Below are positions 63,685-64,000 of a DNA stretch of 64,000 nt, in pieces. The notes beneath the pieces were generated by a model. It ran no database searches. It worked only from the letters and a program-made list of their open reading frames with translations, and had not been told where the DNA came from. The position numbers were made by a program, and so were the translations under genes. Source of the DNA: Heliocidaris erythrogramma (taxonomy: Eukaryota; Echinodermata; Echinoidea; Camarodonta; Echinometridae); the NCBI GenBank assembly GCA_025617745.1, contig CM046864.1, positions 29,326,199 through 29,390,198 on the forward strand, in the 5' to 3' direction. Each line of letters opens with the position of its first letter. Position 1 is the first letter of the stretch.

Positions 63685-63815
63685 CCTAATTGGGACAATG
63701 AATTTACCTTGTTATATCAATATTCTCCTTAGGGTAAAAAAAATAAAAAATAAAAAATAAATACTTGGGACCAGCGAAATTACCTCATTATATCAGGAAT
63801 CTTATTATATTGGAG
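63685..63815. repeat. Two diverged copies of a TTGGGAC..GAATTACC motif
   Basis: ATTGGGACAATGAATTTACC followed by TTGTTATATCA, and CTTGGGACCAGCGAAATTAC followed by CTCATTATATCAGG, lie about 68 bp apart around an A-rich spacer. Probably a fragment of a dispersed element. Confidence 0.5.
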
Positions 63816-64000
63816 CTCTTCATAAGGAATTTCCACCGTTTCTGTATTCACTGTCTTCCTGCAGTAACACAACAAAACGATGGTGCATGATTTTCACTTA
63901 TTATAGGATATCACATAATTTATATATATTTATTAAACAAATTTTTGTATTACCTATAACATATAGTCAATTTGAGACATCCACATTTCTTTAGTGATCA

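Overview
The window reads as a piece of a repeat-rich animal genome, most likely a marine invertebrate deuterostome such as an echinoderm or hemichordate. The evidence is long-intron genes with GT-AG splicing, adenosine deaminase growth factor genes, a Crypton-type tyrosine recombinase, and many foldback DNA elements, tRNA-derived SINEs, CR1/L2-like LINE tails and poly-C tracts. The species cannot be fixed from sequence alone. There are no bacterial-type operons, rRNA genes or CRISPR arrays.

Three host genes can be built exon by exon. (1) ADA2/ADGF gene A, plus strand, 983-3956: the last four exons of a secreted adenosine deaminase, entering the window already in progress. (2) ADA2/ADGF gene B, minus strand, 23349-15785: a complete eight-exon gene for a 530-residue secreted enzyme with signal peptide and all expected metal and catalytic motifs. 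A and B are tail to tail and share exon lengths (203, 158 and 203 nt) and splice phases, so they are duplicates. (3) A CLN3 (battenin)-like membrane protein gene, minus strand, 61570-35736: fourteen exons whose phases close exactly into 408 codons. It is a divergent relative that has changed several residues which are disease sites in human CLN3.

Between the host genes: 1-982 is intron of gene A with two decayed copies of its own exon. 4.0-7 kb holds an uninterrupted Crypton-like recombinase gene (5001-6377) with paired CRE sites upstream. 7-15.7 kb is gene-free repeat: a tandem-repeat element with a terminal hairpin, a near-perfect 51-bp hairpin, a cluster of tRNA-like units, a degenerate minisatellite and a LINE relic. 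23.4-35.7 kb is gene-free, with SINEs, foldback elements and about 2.1 kb of a CT-rich minisatellite. The introns of the CLN3-like gene hold a 170-bp satellite-bearing element, a 1.1-kb minisatellite, telomere-like repeats, a mariner relic with terminal repeats and flanking TA, two LINE tails and several nested foldback elements. 61.6-64 kb is upstream sequence with an inverted-repeat element carrying a nested insertion.

The most informative structural result is that several small-element families can be assigned target-site duplications from the window itself, because empty sites survive in sister copies. Two GG-starting families use a 3-bp CWG target and one family uses TAA. The clearest biological candidates for follow-up are the divergent CLN3 paralog, the intact Crypton gene, the serial exon relics in ADA2 gene A, and the copies of CLN3 exon edges lying beside repeats.
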